Assembly: GCA_019752335.1 (NCBI GenBank) | Contig: JAIEMJ010000001.1 | Location: 186,001 to 250,000, forward strand | DNA: 64,000 nucleotides | DNA from: Bryobacteraceae bacterium | GTDB lineage: Bacteria > Acidobacteriota > Terriglobia > Bryobacterales > Bryobacteraceae | Direction: 5' to 3' | In this document: positions 8,955 through 18,637 of the stretch, piece after piece | Layout: every line of letters starts with the position of its first letter | Numbering within the stretch: position 1 is the stretch's first letter | Position numbers and translations under genes: made by a program | Notes under the pieces: model-generated | What the model was told of the DNA's origin: nothing | The model's input: the letters and a program-made list of their open reading frames with translations, nothing else | Databases searched by the model: none

Positions 8955-10046
8955 TTATTCGCGGAGGAACTTGGCGGCTAGAGCCGTGGCGCGGCGCCGC
9001 AGGTCCAGGCGCTCCGTGGTGGCGAGCACCAATTGGCAGTGTTCCGCAGCCTCCACGCCGCGGCCCTGCGTGGCCAGATGCTCGGCCAACAGCAGGTGCG
9101 CGCGCTCGGTGTACTCGAAGTCATGCCGGCCGCCCGCCGAAAGCACGCGGGTCAGCACTTCGATGGCGCGCGCGGCCGGCAGCAGCGACGCATAGTCGTA
9201 CGCGATCACGCTGATCTCCGGCGCCATCAGGTGCGCGGCCTCCAGCAAGCGAACCGCCTCCGCCCGATTGCGATCCTTCTGCGCCAGCCCTTCCGCCCGG
9301 CGTTGCCAGGCCTGCTGCCAGCGCACCGGCCACGGACGCACTTCGGGCGACGGAGGAAAGGCCCATACTTGCCCCGCCGTACGCAGGTCCCGCGCGCCGA
9401 CGGGCCAGCGATTCGTCCGCAGGCGCGTGACGTTCGGCTGTTGCGCGAGCCACGGCTCAATCGGCCCCAAGGAGTCCGGCAAGTCCGACAGTTCTGGCAA
9501 CTGGTAGTGCATCGGCACCACGATGCTGGGCTTCAACTGCTTGCGGATCTCTTCAATCTGCGCCGGCTTCAGAATGTGGTTATCGCCGTCGATGGGCAGC
9601 AGCACCACGTCCACGCGGCCGACGCGCTTCACCTGCTCGGCGTCCAGCGGACCCGCGTCGCCGAAGTGCGCCACGCGCACCCCGCCGGTCTCGACGACAA
9701 AGACGGTACTCTTCTGGCCGAACTCGGCGCCGAAGCCGCCGGCGTGCTTCGCGGGGACGCCGAGGATGCGGAATGCGCCCAGCGTGTATTCGCCGGGCTC
9801 GCGCAGCACAGGCGCGCGGAAGTAGTAGCTGGCGTCGTGGTCGTAGTGCGGATGCGTCACCAGCACGAAGTCCGCGGGGACGTTCTCCGGGAAGGTGTAG
9901 CCAAGCCAGCGCTCGCTGTTGTAAGGGTCAATCACCAGGCGCTGGCCATTCACGGCCTCGAGGACGAAGGCGGCGTGTGCGACGTACTCTATCGTCACCT
10001 GCGCGGCGAGCGGTAGCGTGAGCAGGAGCGCGGCAACCAGGCGCAT
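8955..10046 (-). CDS. Secreted MBL-fold metallohydrolase with C-terminal helical repeats
   Basis: 363 residues with a signal peptide (MRLVAALLLTLPLAAQ). The metal-binding motif HxHxDH is THPHYDHD (H65, H67, D69, H70), followed by VPAKHAG, AHFGDAG and VVPMHYQ, the other ligand positions of UlaG-like/Lactamase_B_2 hydrolases. Residues ~230-363 are helical and TPR-like (repeated AEAVRLLEAAHLM and AEHCQLVLATTERL segments) and probably bind a partner. The ATG is 1 nt after the pgl stop, so it belongs to the zwf-opcA-pgl run. A link to sugar-phosphate metabolism is not evident from its sequence. Confidence 0.8.
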   Translation of the reverse strand: MRLVAALLLTLPLAAQVTIEYVAHAAFVLEAVNGQRLVIDPYNSERWLGYTFPENVPADFVLVTHPHYDHDASYYFRAPVLREPGEYTLGAFRILGVPAKHAGGFGAEFGQKSTVFVVETGGVRVAHFGDAGPLDAEQVKRVGRVDVVLLPIDGDNHILKPAQIEEIRKQLKPSIVVPMHYQLPELSDLPDSLGPIEPWLAQQPNVTRLRTNRWPVGARDLRTAGQVWAFPPSPEVRPWPVRWQQAWQRRAEGLAQKDRNRAEAVRLLEAAHLMAPEISVIAYDYASLLPAARAIEVLTRVLSAGGRHDFEYTERAHLLLAEHLATQGRGVEAAEHCQLVLATTERLDLRRRATALAAKFLRE

Positions 10047-10047
10047 G

Positions 10048-10773
10048 TTAGTCCAGCTTTGCCGCCGCCGCGCGATCCAGATACCAGGCGACGTTGCGGC
10101 CGTGCGGCGTGTCGATCTGCGAGGGGTACAGCAGGGGATCGTGTTCGGCGTTGAAGACCTGATCGAGCGGTTCGGCCTTGTCTGAGCCGGCGGCTAGCAC
10201 CACGGTGTGCCGGGCGTTCAGCAGGACGCCGGGCAGCAAAGTCACCCGGTACTTACTCAGCTTCGGCACCCAGACGGCCGCGCAGATGCCTTCGCGGTCA
10301 TTGATCAAGGGCTCGCCCGGAAACAGGCTCGCCGTATGCGCGTCGGCGCCCATGCCGCGATGGATCACGTCGAAGGCCGGCAGTTCGCCGTCTTTCAGAT
10401 CAAAGAAGCCCGCCAGATCCGTCTGATAGCGGCGCGCGGCTTCGTCGGGCGCGAGTTCGCCTTCAATGCGGTGGACGTGGCTGGCGGGAAAGTGCGCCGG
10501 TTGAATAAAGGCTTCCAGACACATACGGTAATTACTATCCGCATCCGTCGGGCCCACGCAGCGCTCGTCGACGAAGAAGAGATGCACCTGCCGCCAATCG
10601 AAGCGCGTACGCGCCAGATGGCCGAACATCAGCTTCGGCGTGCTGCCGCCGGAGACGGCCAGCGACACGGCGCGCCGGGCGTCCAGCGCGGTTTCAAGAT
10701 CCCGCAGAATGCGCTGCGCACAGTGCGCCGCCGCATCGTCGGGCGTGGAGTAGGCGTACCAGTTGACGCTCAT
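10048..10773 (-). CDS. pgl: 6-phosphogluconolactonase
   Basis: 241 residues, typical for the DevB/SOL family. It hydrolyses 6-phosphogluconolactone to 6-phosphogluconate, the second step of the oxidative pentose phosphate pathway. Seen: the phosphate-binding SGGSTPKLMF, the FFVDERCVGPTDADSNYRM motif, and GMGADAHTASLFPG, the variant of the usual GxGxDGHTASLFPG with Ala for Gly. The ATG overlaps the opcA stop by ATGA. Its position directly after zwf and opcA is strong supporting context. Confidence 0.92.
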   Translation of the reverse strand: MSVNWYAYSTPDDAAAHCAQRILRDLETALDARRAVSLAVSGGSTPKLMFGHLARTRFDWRQVHLFFVDERCVGPTDADSNYRMCLEAFIQPAHFPASHVHRIEGELAPDEAARRYQTDLAGFFDLKDGELPAFDVIHRGMGADAHTASLFPGEPLINDREGICAAVWVPKLSKYRVTLLPGVLLNARHTVVLAAGSDKAEPLDQVFNAEHDPLLYPSQIDTPHGRNVAWYLDRAAAAKLD

Positions 10774-11735
10774 AGCCGGGCCAGCACCCGTTCAAAGATC
10801 GGATCGCGATCCAGCACTTCGAATTCCTCCAGCAGCAGCGTCGACGGGGTCAGCTTGGGAAACATCAGCGCGCTGGTGTAGCCGTCCCAGCGAATCTCCA
10901 CCTGATTGGCGTCCTTGCGGGTGATCGTCGCCGCGAAGCCGTCGCCGCGCAGCTCGAGCGAATGAATTTCCCACGCCCTGGGCTGGCTCAGGCTCTTGTA
11001 CTCTATCGCCACGTCGCGCCCCAAGGACGACGCCACCCACTCGGCCAGATAGCGCGACGTGGTCGGCGTGGAGAGGCTGGTGTGCGTCACGGTGATGGCG
11101 TTGATGGCGCCGCTCTTGGCCGCGCACGATGGGTGATCGAACATCTGCGCGACGCTCTCCCGCCAGCGCGTGATGCGGGACCAGGCGAGGTCGCCCACGG
11201 CGTGGCCTTTCTGTTGCAGCGCTTGCAACTCGGTGATCGTCCGCTCCGGGTCTTCGGAGTCCCGGCTATCGACAATCACCTTATGCGCCATCGGCAACAG
11301 CGTCGCGAACTCGGGATAACGCAGCAGGCCCGCGTGGCGGAACCACATCACGATTGGCAATTCCGACGCCCACAGTCCGCGAATCACGCTCGGCGTGTCG
11401 CGAAGCGTATCGGGGCTCGCCATCAATTCAATCTGTTCGGCGCAGATCTGTTGCCGGCGGCCGAAGGGCATCCAGCATTGCGCGATCGCGCGGCCCTCCA
11501 GCGTCGGCTTCGACGTCTTCTTTACGCGCAGTACAATCACGCGGCTGGGGAATTCGTGTACCAGGTCCGCCAGCGTCTCGCCGACCTCCACGTCGCCCTC
11601 GACGCATACTAGCAGGTTCATGGCGCAGGCGCGCAGCACGCCGCCGCTTTTATCTTCCACGCCCTGCTTGCCCATCTCTTCCCAGACGTTGGCCAAGTCG
11701 CGCAGCAGCTTATCGGCTTGTAAAGTGGCGGCCAT
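10770..11735 (-). CDS. opcA: Glucose-6-phosphate dehydrogenase assembly protein OpcA
   Basis: 321 residues. OpcA is the allosteric or assembly effector of G6PDH, known mainly from cyanobacteria and actinobacteria. Family features seen: the RACAMNLLV segment, HEFPSRVIVL, and IVMWFRHAGLL where cyanobacterial members have a similar P-[IV]-x-x-W stretch. The start at 11735 (TAATG overlap with zwf) has a good ribosome site, GGAGGA, inside the zwf 3' end; a GTG at 11750 would place this site within the coding region. Position between zwf and pgl confirms the call. Confidence 0.88.
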   Translation of the reverse strand: MAATLQADKLLRDLANVWEEMGKQGVEDKSGGVLRACAMNLLVCVEGDVEVGETLADLVHEFPSRVIVLRVKKTSKPTLEGRAIAQCWMPFGRRQQICAEQIELMASPDTLRDTPSVIRGLWASELPIVMWFRHAGLLRYPEFATLLPMAHKVIVDSRDSEDPERTITELQALQQKGHAVGDLAWSRITRWRESVAQMFDHPSCAAKSGAINAITVTHTSLSTPTTSRYLAEWVASSLGRDVAIEYKSLSQPRAWEIHSLELRGDGFAATITRKDANQVEIRWDGYTSALMFPKLTPSTLLLEEFEVLDRDPIFERVLARL

Positions 11736-13303
11736 TACGGCGTCCTCCACTGGTGGCCGTGCCGGCCCAGCATCTCTTCCGCCGCTCGCGGACCCCAGCT
11801 ACCGGCCTCGTAGTTCGGGAAGTCGAACTTCGTATTGCCCCACACTTCCATGATCGGCCGTACCACCTGCCAACTGGCCTCCACCATGTCCTGGCGGGTG
11901 TAGAGGGTGGAGTCGCCGGCCATCACATCGACCAGCAGCGTTTCGTAAGCGGTCGGCGTGCGCGCGCCGAAGCTGGTGCCGTAGTTGAAGTCCATCGACA
12001 CGGGGCGCAAACGCATGCCGGTTCCGGGCTGCTTCGAAAGGAAGCGCAGCGAGATGCCCTCTTCGGGCTGAATGCGCAGGATGAGCATATTGGGCCGTCC
12101 GCCAAAGCTGCCGAGCGGCTCGCCGCTGAACACCGAATGCGGGGCCTCGTTAAACTGAATCGCAATCTCCGTCACGCGCTTCGGCAATCGCTTGCCGCTG
12201 CGGATGTAGAAGGGGACCCCTGCCCAGCGCCAGTTGTCGACAAAGAAGGTCGCCGACGCAAACGTGTCGGTCTGCGCGTCGGGACTGACCTTGTCCTCCT
12301 GCCGGAAGCCCTTGATCTCCTCACCGCCGATGCGTGCCGGGCCGTACTGTCCTGGGACGGCGTTCGCGAGCACCTCGCTGTCCTTCATGATGCGGATGGA
12401 CCTGAGCAGCTTCGCGCGCTCGTCGCGCACGGCGTCAGGCTCAAAGACCGCCGACGGCTCCATGGCGACGGTAGCCATGATCTGCAGCAGATGGCCTTGG
12501 ATCATATCGCGCAACGCGCCGGTCTCCTGATAGAAGGCACCGCGTCCGCCCACACCGATACTTTCCGCCGCCGTAATCTGCACGTGGTTCACGTAGCGGC
12601 GATCCCACAGCGGCTCAAAGATGCCGTTACCGAAGCGGAAGGCGAAGACGTTTTGCACGGTCTCCTTACCGAGGTAATGGTCAATGCGGTAGACGTCTTG
12701 CTCCGGGAAGACGCGCTGCACGACGTCGTTGAGGGTGCGCGCGGTCTCGAGGTCATGCCCGAAGGGCTTCTCGATGACTAGACGGCGGTAACCGGCTCCG
12801 AAGGGATTCGCCGACTTGGGCGCCAGGCCCGCGGCGCCCAGGTGCTCGATCACGGGCGCGTAGTAGCTGGGCTGCGTCGAGAGGTAATAGAGGATGTTCC
12901 CGCCCGTGGCATGGTCCTGGTCCACCTCGGCGAGTTTGGCCTTGATGGCCTCGTAGCAGGCGGGGTCATTCAAGTCGCCGGCGATGTAGTGCAGCTTGCG
13001 CGCGAACTCCATCCAGAGGTCTTCGTCGAAGGCGCTGTCCTCCAGAAACTGCTTTACGCTCTCGTACATCTTCTGGCGGAAGGCGTCGTCGGTCATGGGC
13101 GTACGGGAGTTGCCGATGACGGCGAACCCGGCGGGCAGGCGTCGCTCATAGGCCAGGCGGTAGAGCGCCGGGAGCAGTTTGCGCATGGTGAGGTCGCCAT
13201 TGGCTCCGAAGATCACGAGCGCCACGGGCTCCAGCCGTCGTTGGAACCGGAGCGGATCCTCAAAGGGATTGGCGAGAGAAGAATTTGAAGAAGAATCTGC
13301 CAT
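11735..13303 (-). CDS. zwf: Glucose-6-phosphate 1-dehydrogenase
   Basis: 522 residues. Oxidises glucose-6-phosphate to 6-phosphogluconolactone with NAD(P)+. The Rossmann motif is GANGDLTMRKLLPAL (GxxGDLxxR), the active-site signature is RIDHYLGKETVQN near residue 205, and FFVDNWRWAGVPFYIRSGK is the conserved C-domain block. First gene of a tight minus-strand run with opcA and pgl. A purine-rich GGGG precedes the ATG. The N-terminal tail of ~18 residues before LEPVALVIFG is unremarkable. Confidence 0.95.
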   Translation of the reverse strand: MADSSSNSSLANPFEDPLRFQRRLEPVALVIFGANGDLTMRKLLPALYRLAYERRLPAGFAVIGNSRTPMTDDAFRQKMYESVKQFLEDSAFDEDLWMEFARKLHYIAGDLNDPACYEAIKAKLAEVDQDHATGGNILYYLSTQPSYYAPVIEHLGAAGLAPKSANPFGAGYRRLVIEKPFGHDLETARTLNDVVQRVFPEQDVYRIDHYLGKETVQNVFAFRFGNGIFEPLWDRRYVNHVQITAAESIGVGGRGAFYQETGALRDMIQGHLLQIMATVAMEPSAVFEPDAVRDERAKLLRSIRIMKDSEVLANAVPGQYGPARIGGEEIKGFRQEDKVSPDAQTDTFASATFFVDNWRWAGVPFYIRSGKRLPKRVTEIAIQFNEAPHSVFSGEPLGSFGGRPNMLILRIQPEEGISLRFLSKQPGTGMRLRPVSMDFNYGTSFGARTPTAYETLLVDVMAGDSTLYTRQDMVEASWQVVRPIMEVWGNTKFDFPNYEAGSWGPRAAEEMLGRHGHQWRTP

Positions 13304-13352
13304 GAAACCCCAAACATAGCACGCAAATATGCTTCAATGGAAACTGGCAAAA

Positions 13353-13637
13353 ATGAGCGTTCTGGCCCGCATCGGCAATCGCAAGGCAATCTTCCGCACC
13401 GGCGTGTGGCTGTGCAGCGACTCCGGCACCGAAACCCTCTTGAACCAAGCCACCGAGACTTGGTTTACCACCACCGGCGGCCCGCCGCTGAACCACCCGG
13501 ACCCCGAACACGCCGCCGCCCGCGAAGTGATCCGGCAGGTGGGAGGCGAGATCACGGTCCATGTTCCAGCCGCCGGCCGCCACATCAGGCGAATCTTCTT
13601 CGGCCGCCGCCAGATGCATTTCAACTTCGAGCCGTAG
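13353..13637 (+). CDS. Small hypothetical protein
   Basis: 94 residues from the ATG at 13353; an in-frame ATG at 13329 would add eight. Composition is protein-like: RIGNRKAIFRTGVWLCSD, then a helix HAAAREVIRQVGG and a basic tail ending in an aromatic pair (FNFEP). I recognise no family. It diverges from zwf by 49 nt and precedes TonB receptor 1 by 161 nt. The competing reading on the opposite strand is Arg/His-rich and looks like a shadow. Confidence 0.45.
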   Translation: MSVLARIGNRKAIFRTGVWLCSDSGTETLLNQATETWFTTTGGPPLNHPDPEHAAAREVIRQVGGEITVHVPAAGRHIRRIFFGRRQMHFNFEP

Positions 13638-13798
13638 ACCCCTGAGCTAACTCGTTCAGGGTGCCGCTTGTCCGGTCGACTGGCCGCAGACGACAGCATT
13701 TTCCGGCTCATCATTTCGGAGCCTTGTCCTGGTCTGACGTGGCGCGGTGGCACCACCCCTTCGGACGTAATACAATTGTCGCCCAGGTGGGATATCCA

Positions 13799-16700
13799 AT
13801 GTTCAAATACCAAGTAGTGTTTTTTTGTTTGTTCCTTTCGGCGACGCCGCTCGCCTTTCCGCAGGCGTCCTCTCAGCAGATTTCCGGCGTGGTCCGCGAT
13901 CCCGCGGGTGCGGTGGTGGGAAGCGCCAAGGTAATCGTTCGCAATACTGGTACGGGGCTGGAGCGGGAAGCGGCGGTGAATGAGTCGGGCTCCTACGCGG
14001 TGACCGGCCTGGCGATTGGCCTCTACGACATCGAGACGACGGCCACCGGATTCAAGAAGAATGTCCGGAAGGACGTACGGGTGGAAGTGAATGCCAAGGT
14101 CGCGGTGGACATTCAACTCGAAGTGGGCACGCTGAACGAATCGGTGACGGTGCGCTCCGACGCGGCGAATGTCGAAACGACGACCGGCGAAATTGGGCGC
14201 TTGATTACGGGAACGCAGGCGACGCAGCTTCAACTGAATGGCCGCAATTACATTCAACTGCTGGCGCTGATCCCTGGCGTGTCGACGAATTACGCTTCGA
14301 GTTTCAATTTGGCCGGCGGTTTCGGCACGAACGCGAGCGGGCAGTCGGCGAACGGTGGCCGTTCGGACTCCTTCTCCTGGAACGTGGATGGCGTCGACAA
14401 CAAGGACAACGGCGGCGGCGGCAATAATTTCGTGAACGTGAATCCGGACGCGATCGCCGAGTTTAAGGTTCTGACCACGAATTACAGCGCCGAGTATGGC
14501 CAGAATGCCAGCGCGATCATCAACCTGGCTTTAAAGAGCGGTACGCGTGCCTTTCACGGGAGCGCCTACGAGTTCGTGCGGAACGATGCCTTCGACGCGC
14601 GAGCCTTCAATGCCTTCCAGAAGCAGAAGCTGCGCTTCAATAACTTCGGTTGGAATTTGGGGGGGCCGATCTACATCCCGCGCAAGTTCAACACGGACAA
14701 GTCTAAGTTGTTCTTCTTCTTCAGCCAGGAGTACAAGCGCTTGCGGCAAGGTGCGATCAATACGTGGGTAGTGCCGGCACTGGAGCAACGCTCCGGAAAC
14801 TTTTCCGCGCTCCCCGTGGCCCAGCAGCCGCGCGACCTGAGCACGAATGCTCCGTTTCCCAACGGGATCATCCCGGCGTCGCGTTTGAATCGCAACATGG
14901 CCGTCTTGCTGAGGAATTATCCGAATCCGAATTTCAGCGGGGCGGGCGGGAATTTGATTTTCCCCACCACGACGCCCTCGAATACGAACCAGAATATCTT
15001 CAAGGTGGACTACAACCTGAGTGCGAAGGATCAGATTTCCTTTCACTATCTCGCCGACCAGTTTTATCAGTTACAAAATCTGACGAATCTGGTGCTGTTC
15101 GATCGTAATATTCCCGGCAAGAGCTACAAGGCACAGTGGACGCGCGTGATTAACCCCTCGACGGTGAACACGCTACAGCTTTCCACCAGCGGCAATGTGA
15201 TTCGGCAGGACGGCTACCGGCCCAATCCTACTTTCACAACCGACACCACGCGCCGAGGTTCGGGCTACGCGGCGCCGTCGATTTACGGAATTACGAATGA
15301 CATCCCCACGTTGACGATCGCTGGGTTTAACGGGTTGAATGCGGCGCCGCGCCAGTTTAATAACTTTAACCGGATCATCAATATCAAGGAAGACTTTTCG
15401 AAGTTGATCGGCCGGCATAACTTCAAGGCAGGTTTCCTCTTCCAGCGTAGCCGTAAGAACCAGGACAATATCCCAGCCATTAACGGTACGCTGAACTTCC
15501 AGGCTGGCCATGCGCTGAGCTCGGGCAATCCATTGGCCGACGCGGTGCTCGGCAACTTCCAGCAGTATCAGGAAGCCAACACGAATCGCGAGGGCTGGTA
15601 TCGTTTCGGCCAATTCGAGCCTTACGTGCAGGACGATTGGAAGATAACTTCGCGGCTCACCCTGAACCTCGGTTACCGCTATATGTACATGGGGCCGCAG
15701 TACGCCGCCCTGCAGAACACGACGTCCTTTCTGCCCGAGTTCTACAATCCCGCCAACGCTCCGGGGATTGTGCCCGGCACCGGCGCGCTGATACCCAATA
15801 CCGGTGACCCCTTCAACGGCCTGGCGTTGGGTAGCAGCGGATTCCCGCAGGCGGCACTCGATCGAATTCCGGCGTCGATCACGGGCGATCCGCGCGTCAA
15901 GGCGCTTTTCCGGGGCATTCCGCAGGGCGGCGCGAACACCTTCTGGGGTACGCACGCCCCACGCCTCGGCTTCGCCTATGACGTGGGCGGCAAGCAACGC
16001 ACTGTCGTCCGCGGCGGCTATGGACTCTTCTACGAGCGGACGCAGGGCAACTTCATTTTCAGCGCCATCAATAATCCGCCGTTTATTCAGCAGCAGACGA
16101 TTCAGAGCGCGACCGTGGATGCACCCACCGGTGGCACGCCGGCGGCGTTCCCAGCCTCCATCACGAACTCGCACCCCGTGGATTTCAAGGTTCCTCGCAT
16201 CATGAATTGGAGCCTCGGCGTGCAGCAGAAGATCGATGGTTCCACCACCTTGGATGTGGCGTACGTGGGTTCGAGCGCAGCCAGCCTGACCCGCGCGCTC
16301 AATATCAATCAACTGCCGGCGGGAACGCTCCAACGGAATCCCGGTATCAACGTGAATGCGCTGCGGCCATACCGGGGTTACGCCGATATTCAGCAGTTTG
16401 TGAACGGCGCTAACTCGATTTACAATTCGCTCCAGGTACAACTCCGCCGCCAGATTAAGGGTGGCGGCCAGTTGAGCGCTTCTTACACGTGGTCTAAGGC
16501 GATCACCGATGCGAGCGGCTTCAACGAACAGCCGATGGACAGTTACAACGCCAAGCGCGACCGGGGCCATATGGCGTTCGACCGCCGGCACAACCTGATC
16601 CTCAGCTACGTTTATCCGATCCCCTTCTGGATGAGCGGCAACGAATGGTACAAGAAGGCTTTCGGCGGTTGGCAGCTTTCCGGTATTACGACGCTGAACA

Positions 16701-17098
16701 CCGGCTTGCCGTTGAACCTGGCCATCGCGGCCGATCGCGCCGGCACGGGCTTGGGCAATCAACGCCCCGATGTGGTGGGCGATTGGCAGCAGAACGGCGG
16801 TACGCGCTTCCAGTGGTTCAATCAGGCGGCATTTGCGCAGCCTGCGTTGGGTACCTTCGGTAACTTGGGCCGGAATATTGTGCGGGGTCCGGGCACGAAT
16901 AACTGGGATGCCTCCCTGCAGAAGAACTTCGCGGTGAGTGAGAAGGTGAAGATGCAGTTCCGCATGGAAGTGTACAACGCGCCGCACCACTTCTCCTGGC
17001 TGGGCGTCGGCACCACGGTGGGAGCGGGCAACTTCGGGCAGATTACGAGCGCGTCCGATCCGCGTAGCCTTCAACTGGGCTTACGTACGGACTTCTAA
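13799..17098 (+). CDS. TonB-dependent receptor, Oar-like with carboxypeptidase-regulatory domain
   Basis: 1099 residues. The ATG at 13799 follows AGGTGGG and gives a signal peptide (MFKYQVVFFCLFLSATPLAF); a longer in-frame reading upstream has low-complexity, non-coding character. A TACAAT at 13771-13776 could be its -10 box. Order: signal, CarboxypepD_reg beta-sandwich (ISGVVRDPAGAVV, ~25-110), plug (QLNGRNYIQLLALIPGV, ~135-250), then a ~22-strand barrel of alternating aromatic strands ending in the Phe (LGLRTDF) expected for BAM recognition. Such receptors import large ligands, often glycans or siderophores, using TonB/ExbBD. No SusD-like partner is adjacent, as usual in Acidobacteria. Substrate unknown. 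Confidence 0.9.
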   Translation: MFKYQVVFFCLFLSATPLAFPQASSQQISGVVRDPAGAVVGSAKVIVRNTGTGLEREAAVNESGSYAVTGLAIGLYDIETTATGFKKNVRKDVRVEVNAKVAVDIQLEVGTLNESVTVRSDAANVETTTGEIGRLITGTQATQLQLNGRNYIQLLALIPGVSTNYASSFNLAGGFGTNASGQSANGGRSDSFSWNVDGVDNKDNGGGGNNFVNVNPDAIAEFKVLTTNYSAEYGQNASAIINLALKSGTRAFHGSAYEFVRNDAFDARAFNAFQKQKLRFNNFGWNLGGPIYIPRKFNTDKSKLFFFFSQEYKRLRQGAINTWVVPALEQRSGNFSALPVAQQPRDLSTNAPFPNGIIPASRLNRNMAVLLRNYPNPNFSGAGGNLIFPTTTPSNTNQNIFKVDYNLSAKDQISFHYLADQFYQLQNLTNLVLFDRNIPGKSYKAQWTRVINPSTVNTLQLSTSGNVIRQDGYRPNPTFTTDTTRRGSGYAAPSIYGITNDIPTLTIAGFNGLNAAPRQFNNFNRIINIKEDFSKLIGRHNFKAGFLFQRSRKNQDNIPAINGTLNFQAGHALSSGNPLADAVLGNFQQYQEANTNREGWYRFGQFEPYVQDDWKITSRLTLNLGYRYMYMGPQYAALQNTTSFLPEFYNPANAPGIVPGTGALIPNTGDPFNGLALGSSGFPQAALDRIPASITGDPRVKALFRGIPQGGANTFWGTHAPRLGFAYDVGGKQRTVVRGGYGLFYERTQGNFIFSAINNPPFIQQQTIQSATVDAPTGGTPAAFPASITNSHPVDFKVPRIMNWSLGVQQKIDGSTTLDVAYVGSSAASLTRALNINQLPAGTLQRNPGINVNALRPYRGYADIQQFVNGANSIYNSLQVQLRRQIKGGGQLSASYTWSKAITDASGFNEQPMDSYNAKRDRGHMAFDRRHNLILSYVYPIPFWMSGNEWYKKAFGGWQLSGITTLNTGLPLNLAIAADRAGTGLGNQRPDVVGDWQQNGGTRFQWFNQAAFAQPALGTFGNLGRNIVRGPGTNNWDASLQKNFAVSEKVKMQFRMEVYNAPHHFSWLGVGTTVGAGNFGQITSASDPRSLQLGLRTDF

Positions 17099-17101
17099 GG
17101 C

Positions 17102-17545
17102 TTACATGCCCTCGCCGGGCGTTCCTGGCGGGGGCGACTTGACCGGGAGGCTAGACAGACGGGCTTTCATGTCCGAGTAGGCGTTGACAATCAGCCGCGT
17201 GAGCGCCGCCCGATTGACGGCCTTGCCTGGGGCCACCTTCACATGACGCATGAACTTGCCCGTGCCGATCAGTAAGTGGGCCGGATCCGGCAGCGACGCG
17301 CCTTGAAAGAAACCCACGTTTACATGCGAAGTGAAGGCATTCACGTACGCGAAGGGTGCATCTTCCAGGCACACCACCGGGTGGCCATCGTGCAGTAGCT
17401 CGCGTACTTCGCCGCCGCACTGCCGCATCACCTCAAACCACTCGCGGGCGATGGCGCTCAGGTCGCCTGCTTGTCCATTCATCCAGCTCTCGATAGCGGG
17501 ATCGTGCTCCATGGCATGAGGGAAGCGAAGCAATGTTGAACTCAT
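17102..17545 (-). CDS. DUF1801 (YdhG-like) protein
   Basis: 147 residues. The core matches the DUF1801/YdhG fold: HPVVCLEDAPFAYVNAFTSH, then VGFFQGASLPDP and GTGKFMRHVKV, which is the G-x-G-K-x-x-R-H-[VI]-[KR] block of that family. The biochemical role of the family is not established. It converges on TonB receptor 1 with a 3-nt gap and starts 57 nt after hypE on the same strand; cotranscription with the hyp genes is possible but no functional link is known. The C-terminal PPPGTPGEGM tail is probably disordered. Confidence 0.75.
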   Translation of the reverse strand: MSSTLLRFPHAMEHDPAIESWMNGQAGDLSAIAREWFEVMRQCGGEVRELLHDGHPVVCLEDAPFAYVNAFTSHVNVGFFQGASLPDPAHLLIGTGKFMRHVKVAPGKAVNRAALTRLIVNAYSDMKARLSSLPVKSPPPGTPGEGM

Positions 17546-17602
17546 CTAGTGTCAGGTTACTCCGATCGGGCTGGAAGCAGCCGCGAAAGCTGAAGTTTTT
17601 TA

Positions 17603-18637
17603 CTAACAGATCCGGGGAAGCTGTTCGCCCAGCGGCATGGGAATTACGCGGGTACCGCCGATGGAGGTTTTGGCGGCGAGAACTCCAGGATGCTGGCCGG
17701 TGACGCTGCCGATGCGGGCAGCGTGGCGTCCCAGCGGGTGACGCCGCATGGCGGCCAGGACCGCGTCGGCGGACTCCGCCGCCAGGACCGCCACCAGTTT
17801 TCCTTCGTTCGCTACGTGAAGCGGATCGAGACCCAGCAACTCGCACGCCGATTGCACTTTCTCCCCGATCGGCACGCGCGCTTCGTCGAGGACGATGCCC
17901 ACCTGGCTGCTGCGGGCAATTTCATTGAGGGAGGCCGCCAGACCGCCGCGCGTGGGATCGCGCAGCACGTGAATCGTCCCCGCGTCCAGCATCACTTCGG
18001 TGAGCTCATGCAAGGCGGCGCAATCGCTTTCCAGTTGTCCGTCAAATTCGAGATCCTCGCGTGCGCAAAGAATCGCCATGCCGTGGTCGCCCATGGTGCC
18101 GGAGACGAGCACCACGTCGCCCGGCCGGGCCTGGCAGGGTCCGATATCGACGCCGGGCCGCAATTCGCCGATGCCTGCCGTGTTGATAAAGAGCCCGTCG
18201 GCTTGGCCTTTGCCCACCACCTTGGTGTCGCCGGCCACGATCCGCACCCCGGCCTGGCGTGCCGCCTCGCCCATGCGGCGCGCGACTTCCGCCAAAGTGG
18301 CGAGCGGAAAGCCTTCTTCGAGAATGAAACCCGCGGTGAGGTACAAGGGTCGCGCGCCGGACATGGCCAGGTCGTTGATGGTGCCATTGACCGCCAGTTC
18401 GCCGATGCTGCCGCCGGGGAAGAAGAGGGGCCGCACGACGTAGCTATCGGTGGAGATGGCGAGGCGCCCGGCGATGGGCGGCACCACCGTGGAGTCACCG
18501 AGTGCTCCGGCGGATTGGCCGCCGAAGGCCGGCAGAATGAGGTGTTCGACGAGGTCGGCGGAGAGCCGGCCCCCGCCACCATGCCCCATGACGATGTGCG
18601 GATAGTGGCGTAACGGCAGGGGGCAAGCCCAGTTCAC
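17603..18637 (-). CDS. hypE: Hydrogenase maturation protein HypE
   Basis: 344 residues from a GTG at 18637 that overlaps the hypD stop as GTGA; the longer in-frame reading upstream lies inside hypD. HypE receives a carbamoyl group from HypF on its C-terminal Cys and dehydrates it with ATP to make the cyanide ligand of the Ni-Fe site. Seen: MGHGGGGRL at the N-terminus, the ATP-binding GDST...DSYVV block, DPTRGGLA and the obligatory C-terminal PRIC (C344). Last hyp gene of the operon. Confidence 0.95.
   Translation of the reverse strand: MNWACPLPLRHYPHIVMGHGGGGRLSADLVEHLILPAFGGQSAGALGDSTVVPPIAGRLAISTDSYVVRPLFFPGGSIGELAVNGTINDLAMSGARPLYLTAGFILEEGFPLATLAEVARRMGEAARQAGVRIVAGDTKVVGKGQADGLFINTAGIGELRPGVDIGPCQARPGDVVLVSGTMGDHGMAILCAREDLEFDGQLESDCAALHELTEVMLDAGTIHVLRDPTRGGLAASLNEIARSSQVGIVLDEARVPIGEKVQSACELLGLDPLHVANEGKLVAVLAAESADAVLAAMRRHPLGRHAARIGSVTGQHPGVLAAKTSIGGTRVIPMPLGEQLPRIC

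Noticed and set aside
13661-13798. N-terminal extension of TonB receptor 1
   Set aside because: Low-complexity sequence without a signal peptide; the ATG at 13799 has a ribosome site and signal sequence.
13334-14257. A 307-codon minus-strand frame under the start of TonB receptor 1
   Set aside because: His/Arg/Pro-rich with no domain pattern, lying antisense to a clear receptor gene.
15173-17074. A 633-codon minus-strand frame within TonB receptor 1
   Set aside because: Long because of GC-biased codon use; no motifs and opposite a full receptor barrel.
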